Source: Colius striatus (lineage: Eukaryota > Chordata > Aves > Coliiformes > Coliidae). Taken from it: a stretch of 64,000 nucleotides of DNA. The stretch covers positions 9,920,001-9,984,000 of the forward strand of contig NC_084763.1 in assembly GCF_028858725.1 (NCBI RefSeq). Reading direction: 5' to 3'. Below the pieces are notes generated by a model. The model had not been told where the DNA came from and ran no database searches. It saw only the letters and a list, made by a program, of their open reading frames with translations. The translations under genes and the position numbers were made by a program. Of this stretch, positions 35,906-50,100 are shown in pieces (position 1 is the stretch's first letter; each line of letters opens with the position of its first letter).

Positions 35906-38900
35906 GTCTGAGTCTGCTTTCTGCGTGAAGTAGATAATACTTAGAGCACACTCCCACCACGCCCACGCTGTGAGCAAGGAGTTTGTTGGAGGCTGCTTGA
36001 AATAGTTAAGCTATGAAAAGCCTGCAGACAAATATGTTACTTGACAGTGCTTACTAGAAATGACTCTCCCAATATGATCTTTGTAAAATCAGCACTTCTC
36101 CAGTCAGAGGACGAAAGCAGGCATGAAGGAGGTAAGGAGGAATCTCTTCCAGAAGCTCAGAAGATGAGATACTGACTTTCAGTCTTTAAAATCAAGAGCA
36201 AATGTCTTTAGTCTGTCATTGAGACTGCCACGGGCTGTTCCTTATTTCTGTGTCTTACTCCAGTACATATGCTTGCAGCTCTCAACAAAGAAGACACCTA
36301 TATGTTTTTGTGGCTAGGTCTCAAGGGGACTGAGAAGGCCTTGTCTTGTACAATTATTAAAGGTTTTTTTCTGGAAAAGGGCCTTTGGGTAAGAAACCTG
36401 CCTTCTATAAAACTCTTCCTAATGTTCTGGGATTTTGTACCATGTAGAGATTGATGGGATCCAAAATAACAGTGGCTCCAAGAGAAAGAGGCAAGCTACT
36501 CCTGTTTTTAGGAAGGTCACATGACATGTTTGCATTGACCCATTACATCAGCTTTTTTTTTTAGCACCTAAATTGCTAACAGTTGCAAGCCTGCTTGTTC
36601 AAGGGAGCACACATTAAAAGAAAACCAGTGCTACTACTTGATATTGCACACTGGAGAATCACATACCTCAGGCTAAAAACCATGAGTGGTAGTGTAGTAC
36701 GCAGCCTGCAGGGACCACTCACTTCTGTGGGTCATTCTCGCTTCAGCCTACAGCAGCAGCCTGCATTAGGACAAGCCTGTGTTCTTTGAGGGCAGATGAT
36801 ATATAGCTGGTGAAGGAGCACAGGGTTTTGTTCTGTTACTGAGAACTTTCAAGTTTAAAATCTTATGTACAGTTTCTTACCAAAAGGTGAATTTGAATAG
36901 GAAATGGATAACTCAATGGCAGTGGCTGTATGTCACAGTTGCCTCTCTGAACCTGGAAGAACTGTCCTAGATTTTATCCATTTAGGAACATTTTCTAACA
37001 TACAGATGATCTACACAGCTTCCTGCTAGTCTGCATTTCTTACAGATTATGTTTATATTGTTTCTAGATAGTGCCTGCATTTTTTTCCCTATAAGTAGAT
37101 GTAGTACCTTATTTAAAATTTATTTACTATGGGTATTACAGTACTTGAAGAGTAGTTATCATAACAGTTCTCTACTGACTGTTAAAGACATGTTTAAGTA
37201 AGTGAACTAGCAGCAGCTTAGTTGCTGCAGTCAGGATTCAACAACAGATGCAAACACAGCTGGCAAATGCTATCCTCAAGCCTAAATTCTTTCCTTGTAT
37301 AATTTGAGGAGGAAACTGCAGGCAAAGTGTTGTCATGTGCCTGGAAGTGGTCACTAGTGGCAGAATTACAGAAAGACTTCTATAAGAACAACAGATATCA
37401 GCTGAAGGAAAAAAAATGCAGTTCTCATTTTGTAGACAGAGCAAATATGCTTAAAGCCTTTGCAGAGTTCTAAACTAACATCTCACCCTGCAGCTTCAGC
37501 CTCATGCTGCCCATTCAGCCTGTACTTGGCCTTGAAGTACATTTGTATACAAGTTTCAGAGAATCAACTTCATATCTCTTCAAGCTTTGCTGTATTTGCA
37601 AAAAGTTTGCCTCTTTTCTGGTAGAACTACTTTTAAGTTAATCCTACAGCGTTTCAGTTCCCCCCTACCTGAAGTAATAATAAGCAGCAATTTGGCCTTT
37701 GCTGATTTTTAATGCATCAACTCATTTTTAGAGTTGTTTAAATACACACCTAACTGCAAGTCTAAATTCTGTTATAAGGGAGCAGACAGATCTTAGGACA
37801 GTGAATTGCGTCAAGCTTTACAGGGAACAAGATGAGATAGATGGTTAACTTAGGGGCAAAATAATTTGCTAAAACTAAATTTGGGGGTTTTTTTTTTGTT
37901 GCCTTTAAGATTTTACAGCTTTTCACAACTTTTCTCCTTTCACTTCTCAGTGCTTCTGTTAAGATGTGGTACAGCTAAGGACCACCTCTTGACAAACCTG
38001 CTGACCACTGAACTTACTAGCAGGCTACTGTTCTTCCTCCCCTTTCCCATTTACAGATGCCTCAATTGTTTTCTCTTCTTGGATTTGGATTCCCCACGTG
38101 AAAAAAGCTTTTAGACAGACATTGAAGCAGGCTCACCTTTAAAAATCAGTTGCTTTCCACGTCACGCTCAATGTTAGCCAAGATTCTGTTCAGTTCCACT
38201 CTAGAACTATTTAAAATGTCTCCCTCCTACGACATTTATCATGAGTACAATTCAGCAAGGCAGAGTTCTTACTCATAGAGCTTGCAACGTGGAGGAGTAC
38301 TAGCAGCTCAAAATGCAGAGTTCACTCACGATGCTGGGAGGCAGTCTGGATGCAGTCTGTACATCTTCACACACCTCTCAAGTTCCTGTGTGGATGAGGT
38401 TGGTAAATGGCCAGAAATAGCAGGTGAGAACAAGGCCTGGTTGTGTACGGAGTTGCTGAAACTCTGACATGGAGGAAAGGACTAACAGAGAAGATGGGAC
38501 AGTAATAAACAGTAATACAAGTATCTCTGTGGGTGCTCCTCTCCTGCTCTAAAACACGGATCTTCCGTGGCTTGGTCTAACTTGTGAAACTAGATACCTT
38601 TTTTTCAGCAGTTAAGCACTGTACATACACTTACTGAAGTGCTAGAGTAGGACTGGTCCCCTGAAGCACGATGTGAGTTCATCCCTTAAACTGTACTGAA
38701 TACATACACGCCCTCTACTGCATCACTAGGACCAAAGACCCAGCAAACAGGACAATAACATGACTACCTTTTTTAGTACCTTTTATGTCAACCTTCAAGC
38801 CTGTTCAGATTACATGCAAAACATCAAGCTGAGTCTCGGTGCTGAGATTTTATTTAGAAAGTGCAAGCTCATTTAACCCTAAGCACATGTTTTTGCTGAA

Positions 38901-41900
38901 GTGAAAAATAAAGGAATTAGTTCCACAGTTCTGGAGTGGCCACACTCATCAGCCAGCTCTTTGGCATAGCATTGCACATGTCAAAACACATGCACACACA
39001 ATTGATTAAGAGCAGCACAGATAATATTAGGCAATAGGCCAAACTCAGGGTTACTTTTTGCCACTTTCTGGCATGCCTGAACTTTTAAGCTCTCTACTGT
39101 GTTTCTGGGTGCATTTCAAAGTCTTGAATTCGTAGATGAGAGACTCTGAGTTTTCTGCTTCTGTATTTTCCACATTTCATATATATGCAAGCAATGTTAT
39201 TCCCCATGTTGTTTTTAAGACAACAAAATACATCTGCCTCTAGAGAACTGCTCTTCCTTCAGTCTAAACATCCTTATGTGATTTCCTTTATGCTCACCTG
39301 ATGTAGAAAGCTGTGCTACTTTCTTGGAGATCTAGATTAAGACCAGAAAAGAAGATTTTGTACATGTTCTCCGCTACTATGGAGGCAAACAATTATGTTT
39401 TCATCAATATTAGTAAATTCAGGCAGGAAAGTAACAAGGTATTTTCTATCAGTTGTTTTTAGAATAGTATTAGAAGAGGAGCAATGCAGAATTAGGCAAT
39501 TTTGAACTTCTACAAGAGGACTCCAGAAAGCCAGACTTACAAGTTCTATCACAAGTGAGACTAAGCCACCTGTGAACAGATGTTACACACATATGGTGTC
39601 AGCTTAGGAGGAATAAAGTAACCTGAGCAAGGTGGACCTGCTTCTGCAGGGGAGTTGGACTAGATGATCTCTAAAGGTCTCTTTCAACCCCTACCATTCT
39701 ATGATTTACCTAACTATTTAACTAACAGAAGTGACCCATCTCCATATTTTTTAATGAATCCAAGTGCTACTTCTAATGTATGATAAAGAATGGGGTCAAT
39801 GCCAGAAACATCCCAGAACTAAAGCTCTGTGCCTGCTTTTCTCAGTCAATCTCTCCTCTACTATAGCATTAAAGACTCAAAACACCACAAAGTACATTGT
39901 CATACATCTTTAATCATGGTAAAATAACATAGTGTTCCTGCCTTCTATGAATACTCTCCATGTTGCCCTTTTTAATGAAAACTAAATACCTCCAAGAAAA
40001 TAAAAATCACACTGCATCAACAACATGATGTAAATTTGTGTTTGTTTGCACAGCTACTTGCTTACACTTCAGAGAAAATGTCAAGTTTTAAAGAATTGCA
40101 ACTGTTTTCTAGACATGAGCTTCATCTAACTCACACCTGAATGTTACTCAAAGCAGTTAGTTTCCTCCTACTGGAAACACAGCAATTTACCAAAAATCAC
40201 TCTCAGCTAGGTACAGTGGAAGTAGAAGTTTTAAAGCTTTAAAATAGCTCACCAGGGCAGAGAACTGGATGTGCAGGAATCAATTTACTCAACATCCTGA
40301 TTCTGATGAGATGTCACAATTCACATGAACTACCTAGCTAAATCTACATTAAAAGTTTACAGTTGTACCTAAAGTTCTTCCTGACATAAGAGGTCTGTGA
40401 CCTACTGAAGGCTTCAGTCATAAGCAGTACCCAGTAGGGAGTAACAAGTCACATTAGAGGATCCGCTTGTCCTGCATTTCCAAAGAGCAACATCCACCAT
40501 CAGTTTGAATGCGAGACAAATTCCAAAAGCACTGCCAGTGTATTATGAGCAGCTACTGATATCAAAACCAGATGATTGCAAGTGTCTTCTGGTGGAAATA
40601 CTTTCTTAACATAATACAGCTTTTTGAGCAGACAGAACTTGACACTGGCTGGATGTATTTATTTTTCAAGCCACAGAAGAAAATTCAAATACATTACTTC
40701 AATTTTTTCAATTATCAAGCAACAGTTTCAATGCTGAAAATCTGCATTCATGCCTTCACTTGCACAATTAAACACTGCCACATCAGTTTCTCTGCTTAGT
40801 AATAATTTCTATGGAAATCAGAAGCTTTAGGCAAAATACTAAATTTAATTACAAAGTGCTTAGAACAGATGTACAAGGTCAAACAAGTGCATTGATCTGA
40901 AAGTGATCATTACATTGTGATACTAGAGGAAACTGGTGTCAGATGTGCACAGGAATTAAGGTTATGACATGAGAAATGACTGATGAAAAATGCCGAACAG
41001 TTTAGCTGAATGAAATGGTAGGTCAGCAGAGTTTTGGGGACTTCCATCTCGTATGTATGCTCAGTTGGCAGATCCTCAAATGCTGGCACATAGAAAAAGC
41101 AGAAGCTGATGCCTTTGATACCAGGAAGCTGAGAGGTGCATTACCGTATTATCTGTCAGTCAGTTCATGCTGCACATTGACAGCCAGAAATACCTTTGCA
41201 ACATACAGCATGACAGAGCTGCAACAGGAGCTTCACAGTTGACTCATTAGAGACATTATCACCAATTTGTTTAGGACTCCCTGTTTCTTGCAGTGCAGAA
41301 ATGGATGTCAGGGGCTTTGGAATGAAAGTCAACTGCTTAAATATTCCTGAATAATAATGCTTGCACTGGAAATTTTAAACAGAGGGGAGGAAAACAACTA
41401 GCATTTGCATTGGGTTTAACTAAAGAGGTTACAACCATTAAATGAAGAGGAGGCCTGCATGAGAGGGAAATAGTCTTAATCAGGTTGTATGTCCGGTTCC
41501 ACAACAGAAACAGCAGGGACAATGGGAAAAAGGCTGCAGAGAAAGGTCTGTCTGGTTTTCTTGCCCATAAGAGAAATACAGGAGAGTGTGAAGTATTGTA
41601 ACAGAGTCCCTGTACAATGAAGCACGAAGCTGTTTATAAGCTTAGCACTGCAAAGGGCACCTCATGCTGCTTTTCCTCAGATCAATCTGCTAACAAGCCC
41701 CAACAATTAAAAAAAATTCAGCTTTCTAATATCTCTGGGCCAGTGAAAGAGTCTGTGTGAGTAAGGCGAATGCAAAGAACCTAGAAATCAGCTATACAAA
41801 TTTGGGCATAGCAGAAGTCTACAAAAGAAACTCATGTGAGGAGGTGACAGATATCGAGACGAGATCCTTGAAGGTCCTGTCCTTGGATGTCTGTAACTTG

Positions 41901-44138
41901 TACAAGTAAATATCAACCACTTGCCTGTCTCCTAGAACTCACTATCACGAGCTCTTCAACCTAAATTTACCCAGTGTGTCTTAAATTGCTGATATTACAT
42001 TTTATAGGTGCTTAAATCCTTTTGTGCACTTTTATTGTCTTCACTACAACATGAAGTGTGACCACTTAAATCCCAGACAGCAGATAATATCTCAGCCATT
42101 TCACAAAAGCAAGTGACTATTTTAGTTTATTTTCTTATCTGCATGCTGAATCAGAAAGCTCTAGACTCAAGAATAAATGCAGCCCTAGATTTATTTCACC
42201 AGAGCTCTTCCTGCATATCAAGTATTACTTAAGTCTTTGAAAAGATAAAAACATCTATTACCGAGTTGTGGAATAAAATAGAAAAGAGCATGTTTTAGGA
42301 GATAGTCACAGAGACCAGGAGCAATAGTTGCAGTTCTATAGATATATTTTACTTGTATATCAGAAGCAGTAGATTAGTAGAGCTTCTCAAATGAAACTAC
42401 TCAAACTAGCTGTATTCTCTCAGGTTTTCCACGTTTATTCTATCTAGTTTGTCCTGGAAAAAAAAAAAAATGAAGGCTTTAAATCAGATTCTGTGTTTCT
42501 GAATGGCTGCTTGAAGCAATAAAACTGAAAACTAAGAATTTGGACAGTAACTACATGATGCCAATGTGGCTTTTCTATTAGCTTTTCAAATGGATCTAAA
42601 GAAATTACAACTTAATTGCTTTAAAAAAAATTACACTCAAGCCTCCTTGTTTATTTCTTGTACAGCTGCTGCATTTTGTTTGAGGAATAGAACAAGTAAC
42701 CATGACTTGAAGTCTTGGCCCCAGAAAAGAACAATGCAAAATGCTGACAGATACTGATGAGGCAATAAACTAAGAGCCTTTTACTACAGAAAACCAGAAC
42801 GTTTGACAATGCAGTGTAGAAAATGTTAACAGCTACCTCATGTCAGAAGGCACAGAAAGGCAAACACATTGCAAGAAACAGGAAATGATCTCCAAGTCAG
42901 GAAAGGAAGTGGAGTATACTTGCATACAGAAGACACCACATGCAGGTTACATATGCAATACAGCCTTATGCAACAGATTTTCATAAAAGCTATTGTATTT
43001 CTTCACACAAGGATACAAACTGAGCTGTTTCAGGTATTCTCTCAATTCTAATGTTAATTTCCTTATGAAAAAAAGGAGTTATCCAAACAGAACATTCCCT
43101 GAGTCGACACAGAAAACAGATACAGCTCATTTTTGTCTGGAAGAGTCTTCATAACTTTACTGGCAAAAAAAGACAAATAAAGCCATGCAGGGTTTGCTTC
43201 TGTGCTAGCTTTGGGTGGTTTTAGTACTTTGAATTCATATGTATGTAACTACATTGGATGGTATAATTACATCTTAACAGAGTAAGGCCTCACAAACCTG
43301 TCTATGATCCAATCCCAATTTGGGAGAACCGTTTTGTAATACTTTTCCTGAGAAGATCTCTCCAAGTGCAATTCATTCATGTCCCAGGGTAGAAACACAG
43401 CCGAAAACATACACAAGGTTATGAAGGCCTACTGCATAACAGCAAGAAAACATCGATTTTGCAACTATCACACAGATTTGGGGACACAAAGAAAAAGCTA
43501 GAGACAGATTAACGCAAACAACTGATCATGGCTACAGAGGAGAAAGGAAAAAAACCCTTAAGTCAGCCACAGACTTACTCTGCACCCTGCAGATTTTAGT
43601 TTGCCAGTGATGGCAATAAAGTTCCACCTGGCTTGGAACCCTTTTAAGGGTTTCCACCGTATACTTTTGCAGAGATGCTCTCAACTCTAACCTGAAAGAG
43701 GAAGCAGTATTTATACTCTGCTCATTTCTATCAAGAATTCACAATCATTTGGTTATCTGGATTGAAAAATATAACTAGGTTACATAAATATTTCCAACAT
43801 CCAAGAAAATGTACAAATCTAAAGTCAAACATATTTGGCTTGCCAACAAGCCCTGTTTGCTAATGTCTTTATAAAGGCTCAGTTTTAAAGAAAAGTAGTC
43901 ATTTAAAATACAATGAATATACTGCAAGTGCCATCCCACTGTATGGAGACATTCACCATTCTTCTGTACTTTACTGAAACTGAATGGTAACAATTCCATG
44001 TCTGCTTGCAAGCAACATATACCTTGTTTTGGTCCTGGGTAGTTCATCTCCACTCCTATGTTTTGGAGCGGTCTTTTTTTACAGCTCAGAGAAAGCATTG
44101 CACCTGAAATGTTCAGCAGCATTGTGCAAAACAACCAT
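35906..44138 (-). other. AVL9 3' UTR and the convergent KBTBD2/AVL9 interval
   Basis: About 8 kb lies between the KBTBD2 poly(A) site and the AVL9 stop codon. No coding exon is evident. Minus-strand AATAAA signals (plus TTTATT) occur at several places, for example 42650-42655, 38849-38854 and 37119-37124, so AVL9 could have a 3' UTR of 1.5 to 7 kb. One short CR1 piece is present at 39631-39707. Confidence 0.45.
39631..39707 (+). repeat. Short CR1 LINE 3' fragment
   Basis: The segment reads gttggactagatgatctcta then ttcaacccctaccattctatgatt. This is the CR1 3' end in plus orientation, only about 75 bases long. Confidence 0.8.
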
Positions 44139-47100
44139 TTAGTCCCCGAGGCTTTGGGTTGACTGTGTAAAAGTGGAAAACCACGATGACATCGCTGATT
44201 TTGCACTTGTGAAGGCTCCTCCAACCGACTGACCTGCATTGCAAAACAGAAGAAAGAAGGTCATTACTGTAGTATTATCATTACTGAGCTACTACAAAGA
44301 AATATATAGTAAAAAAATTGAAATCACACAAGTAGTTGTCCAATTTGGGATTTAAAATTCAAGTCCAGAGTCTGTGTCAGAAAATATTCAAAGAACTTGA
44401 AGACTAGCTCAGCCGAAATGACTTATGTTGTTCCTTTGCCCTGGAAGGCTCATTAGGCCAAAAGGCTCTCCTTGCCAGAGTGTACAAAAGCAAAAACAGT
44501 AGGAAGACTCCAATGGAATAAAATAGGAAGCTAATCTCAGTTTTGGCAAAGCCAATGCAGAACAACTATCAGATTCTTCAATGGGTGAACTCCCATTATC
44601 TCGCACTGCCAGATGACAACGTGATGTTGCTCCTGTTCAAGTGCAACAACTGCTTTTCAGGAAAACTACAGACTATCCCAGAACCTGCAGAAATTGACAC
44701 TAGGTCTTCCTCTGATTTCAACTAGCTCCAGATAGTTTCAGCTAAAAGTGACATAAAAATGAGAAGAGCTCAGTGAAGAAGGAGGTGTTGTGGTCTAAGC
44801 ATCTCCAGACTACATGAAAGCTTTTACCTGAACACCTCTTCCCATGTTCATCCCCAGCCCAAACTGGAAAAGGAATTTACAATCATTTCTTTATCTATCT
44901 GCTTCTCCTTCCACTATTACACAGTATACAGGGCCTCAATCAGCAGCTTTACACAAAATGTTGCTCTGTTTTTTACCTATGTTATAAAGTAGACTTGGAT
45001 AAAAATAAACCAAACTGAGATATGGGATGCTTCTTCAAAAAAGATATAGCTCAGATGAAAGTTGGTTTTAAACAGTTTCCTACCTACAGCTTTTCCTGTT
45101 TGCACAACATTTCGACTAGTAGAGACCATCACATTTCCAATCTTCTTTCCACGTTCACTGTTTTGCACAGAGCTAAACAAGAGAGATACTGAAGACTGTT
45201 AGTTGACTTCTTATCACTTCCAGATGTAAATATGTAGTTAAAAGATATATCCACACAGAGATTTGCATAGCATACATATGTATCTTTATACATATACATA
45301 GGTCTCTCATTATAGATCTAGATCATCAAGCCCATAATTCCCCCATGCATCTTATCCACACAGATCAGTTAAGTCAGCCTGTCAGACGAAAAGATACCGT
45401 CAGCAAGAGATACTGACAGGAATGAAAACACTCAATGGTTCATTCTTACACAACATACTCTATACCTCCCCTAAGTGTTTACCAAAACGCATTCACGCTC
45501 TAAGTTACACGGTCAGTTTTGCAGTACTTCTGAGAAATTTTAGCCCTAATATATAACCTTTAAACAAAACAGTAAATGTTACTGATGACTCAGTAGTCTT
45601 TTTTCTGTATAGAGTTCATTTTGTACCCTGCTCTAAGATTGAAGTTTTGATCAATTACTGTTCACACTGTTGCTTTTCTTAAAATGATAAAAGATGATGG
45701 ACGTTACCATCACTTGGAAAGAAAAGCACAAAAGCAATCACTTCTACTGTACAGAGTGTGATCATTTGAAAACAACCTCATTTAAATTTACATTGTAACA
45801 TTCAGGTCCACATTTCAGGCTTTGCAAACCCATTTCTGTAAAACCTAGGAACACAGCATGCCACATTCTTTTCCCACTTTAAAAAACATCAGCGTTGATG
45901 CAAAAACCAGCAAGAATACCAAGAACAAGTTCAGGCTCAGTTTGCAGAAGTGTTTAATTTTGATGAGTATCTGACAGCGTAAGTCATATCTGCAGAAGAA
46001 AAGCACTATTGCAAAAATACTTATTATTAGAGACACACTAAGAACTACTGGTCTTTGTACACTGATCTCAGGCTACTTGGAAATTAGTATCGACCTTTTC
46101 AAACACAAAAATAAGGCATGTAAAAGATTAGAGACACCTCCACAGCTTTCAAATTAAGTCTTCCTTCAAAGACCATCTATTACAAGTAAGAGCTGCTATC
46201 AGCATGCACCTTATTGAAGGCAATTACCTTGAGATAAATCTTGATTCATTTGCATTCTCAATCCCCATCATGGAAATTTAATCTGTCGTGGGTCAGCAAA
46301 AGCAACAAAACGATTCAGCAGGCTGAAGCCTGAACCTTTTCATTCCTCAAGCTGTTCTATGTTAACCTGTGCTTTAGTTCTACTCACAGTGTACTGAAAA
46401 CAACTGCCTATAGTCAAAGCAGGTGTGGAATCAGCAGCATGTATGGATTGCTGATTTACTGGCATCTTAAAGAACCGATCTCTAATGTTTCATGGTCAAC
46501 ACAGTAAGTGAGAAAAGCACCTATTTTGCTTAGTGCATAAACAAGAAGAGACAGTGAACTGCAACCCCAAGACAGAATTCTGGTTTCAGTCAGAGTCAAA
46601 AAGCTATGGGAATAACAAGCACCACTGAGTTTTGGACTTGAATACTACAGGTAAGAGCTGAGTTAAGAGTTTTAGAACAAAAGTGTATTAAAAATGACCA
46701 GGTTTTTAAAAAGGCTGTTTTCTCCTAAAAATGAGGCCTAAAGTCAACATATAGAAAAACATTGCTGAAATTTATAACAGCTTTAGTTTATAACTTAAAA
46801 AGAAAGCTACAAAAGCCTTATAATTACCATGCAAAAAAATCTATTCTATGAAGTCCAGCACAAAGTAGCGTTTTAATCTACTTCAGGCAAATGTTCCATC
46901 TTTAGACATGGTGAAGTTTTACAACAGAACATTGTGTAGCTTCATGTACATGACAAGTTTAAATCACTATTTTGTTTAGACCATCAAAGCAACAGTTACA
47001 CAGTTACTAGTATTTGACCACACTTTAAAAAACCCAAATGAAAGTACTACATACTTACTGTGACAATCTTAACTTAACATCTGACACAGAGTACTGTCCT

Positions 47101-50100
47101 TGGAATGGATGACTACAAGGAAAAACCCCGAGAGAACATTAAGTATTTATTTTTTCATGATGAATCCATATCACACAATTACTAGTTGTACTCCTCTGTA
47201 GCTTACAATAACAAAATTTAAACAATAAAGCTTTACTCTGTCACTTGACAGAAGGCCAAGTCCCAGCAATTACTCAACCTTCGATTTCTTATGAACTACC
47301 TGTAAGGTGTCTTCTATTTGCATACCATATATTAACAATCATTTCACACTGAGGCAGAGGCACCTCTTTCTAGTAATATACACAACATGAAAAAAAAAAA
47401 AGATACCTTAAGCAGACTAAAACCACATTGTGGATCCTAAAGGAAAACCTTTGTCAGACTAAAGCAGCTGACAAAGCAAAAAGCAAACAGAACTCCCTGC
47501 AGTACAGTAGTAAACTGCAAACATGCTAAACAATACATACTCACAGAAAATAGTGTTACCAAGCCTGGCATCATCTAGTCTTTGAGTGAAAATACACATA
47601 AACCAATCTAAAGTACGGAAGATGCAACATGGAAGAGCCAGCTCTCCCTATCCTTGTCAATGGCACCCTGGACACAGCTATTCCTTGGAAGCAGTTGATA
47701 AAAAGCAGAACCATCTGAGGACAATTCTTGAGGAATGACAAACTTTCTACAGCTAGAGACAGTCAGCAATCAACTTCAAGAAGTTTCACTTCTCCTGACT
47801 CTGGTTGTACTTTTCTTCATAAATCTACAGCCCAAGATTAGAGGAAGGTATTGAACAACAGCAATATTGGGTTTCTGTACTTACAGAATAAGTCTTTAAA
47901 GTTTCCCCCTCAGAGCTTTATAGCAGGAACAAGGAGGAGATTGTAATTGTACAGAATGGTGGTGCCTGACTATGTATGCTAGGAGTTCTCCATGTTCATT
48001 GCTTACAAAAAAAAGAAGAAAAATAAATGGAAGAAAATCAAGAAGTTGCCTTACCTAGAATTCACCTCTGCAAGAGCTGGATGCTTGTTGCTATTCCATA
48101 CTCTGTAGTTGTGGGTATTTTTCCAGGCTGCTACAAATGCTGTTCCAAAGTCTGACAAAGTCTTTTCATTGTCTGATAAATTAAAATAGAGATAATTTGT
48201 AGCAATGGAGATGAGTTGCTTTTCTTCTTACAAAGAACAAGAAATTTTTCCAGGCTCTTATCAAATTAAAGGCAATTAAAATTCTAATACTAAGAACTGG
48301 GCACTTCAAATATGTTTTATTACTTTAATTTTAAGCTATTGCAAATACACAATGCCAGGACAAAAGGGAAAAAAAGCTTAAAAATGACTTCTTATTTTTA
48401 ATTCATTTATAAAGCTCAAGGTAAAGAGCTCAACTAGAGAAAAAGTAATTCAAATGTGGGCTTCTTCAGTTATTCTCTGAGCAAAGACAGGAAAGGGGAG
48501 AGAATGAACACACAGCAATTAAGAACAAAACCATCATCTGCATTGCTCTTGGTCAGATAGTACAGCAAAGCCCAGTGTATGTTGCTACTCATTTAAATCT
48601 AGTAAACCTCAAATACACTGCAAAACTGCAGTATGAACTAACATGAATTCAACTTCTAATAATGCCTCCTTTAAAACACTGAAGAGTGTAAGAAATAATT
48701 TTAGAGCTGGCCAGTGAAGCAGTATGAGTTTCCAGATAAAAATGACATTTCATATCAACAAGGCAACCATCTTAAAATACTAGTGCTATCATACAAAGAA
48801 CTTGGCATCTTCCAGACTTTAAAATCAAGTTCTCAATCCCATGTTTTCTCACATGTATCACAGAACAAGATCTGAATTAGTTAATTGATGCAAAGAGGGA
48901 ATAATCGTGACGAGACTGAAACTAAGAGGGTTCGTGCTAGGCAAACTAAACATTTTCCACAAACAAAACACTGATTCTTTCTGTTATCTTCATGCACTAA
49001 AGGTTGGAATATAGATAATTCCCTCTGAGTTAAGACATAAAAATGTTGAGGTCCAGAAAACATAAGCTTATCAAGCTTCTAGATGAGACTTTTCACTTTT
49101 ATGAATCCCTACTTAAGACCTTGTCAGGAAGGGAAAAAAGGAATATCCTAGTAAAACTTCCTGAAGACAGCCACTTAACTTCATGTGTCCTTGAACCCAA
49201 TTAGTTCCCCAAAATTAATGTTGCAACAGAGTCTGTATGACACCCATGTTTGTAAAAGTCTCATCATTTATGGAGTTTCAGGCACTTCTACTTATGAAGA
49301 AAGCTTAATTAAATCAAGAAGAAGGAGACAATCAAAGAAGAAAGCGCCTGTAGGGCTGTGAAATAAGAATTACTAATAAGGAACAACAGGCTAGCCAAGG
49401 ACAAACCAAAAGAGCAGCCTAAAATGAAATGTAAGGTAGAGGGAGATCTAATGATAGGCCACAAGTTTAATGTAACAGAGCAAATGCTTATTGCATCCAC
49501 ACTCATCTCAGTACCTACACAAGGTATCTGTCCTACCTGGATGCAGCACAGCAGCAAGCAGTGCATGAAGATAAGCACTGAACTGAGCCCTGATCCACTC
49601 ATCTCCTCCTTCCCATCCAGTGCCATCAAGGAAAACATCATCTCTGTTCTCAGTTACGTGCTTCACCAGGTAATCTGCAAAACGTAGGTCAGCAGTGGTT
49701 GGGTTCAGGATCTTACGGAGTTCTGGATCATGGATTTGTACAAGAGCATCTTCTATCTGTTTGAAATAAGTCCAAGGATAAACATTTACCTAAATAAAAC
49801 TGCTAATATATATTACTATATATCACTATCTAAATCATCCCCTTATATCAAGACGAAACAAATGGCCAAGGAAATAATGACTTAAATGTTCTCAGAAAGT
49901 AAGATAATGCTCCAATATAATCAGAATCTGGTCATCTTCTTGCCAGAGTAAAAGCTGCTTGCTTGACAGAATTTGTCAGAGGAAGTTTGGTGCTTATATA
50001 TATCTTCCTAGAGGCTCTAGTGCTTCAGTTTATTAAGTTAGTTACCTACATGTAGCAATCTTAGGTTACTAAATGCTGATTACATCGTTGTATCTATTTT

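Noticed and set aside
43775-44239. 154-codon minus-strand frame that starts with ATG
   Set aside because: It overlaps the last AVL9 exon in a different frame; the AVL9 frame (ending STQSLGD) fits splice phase and the family C terminus.
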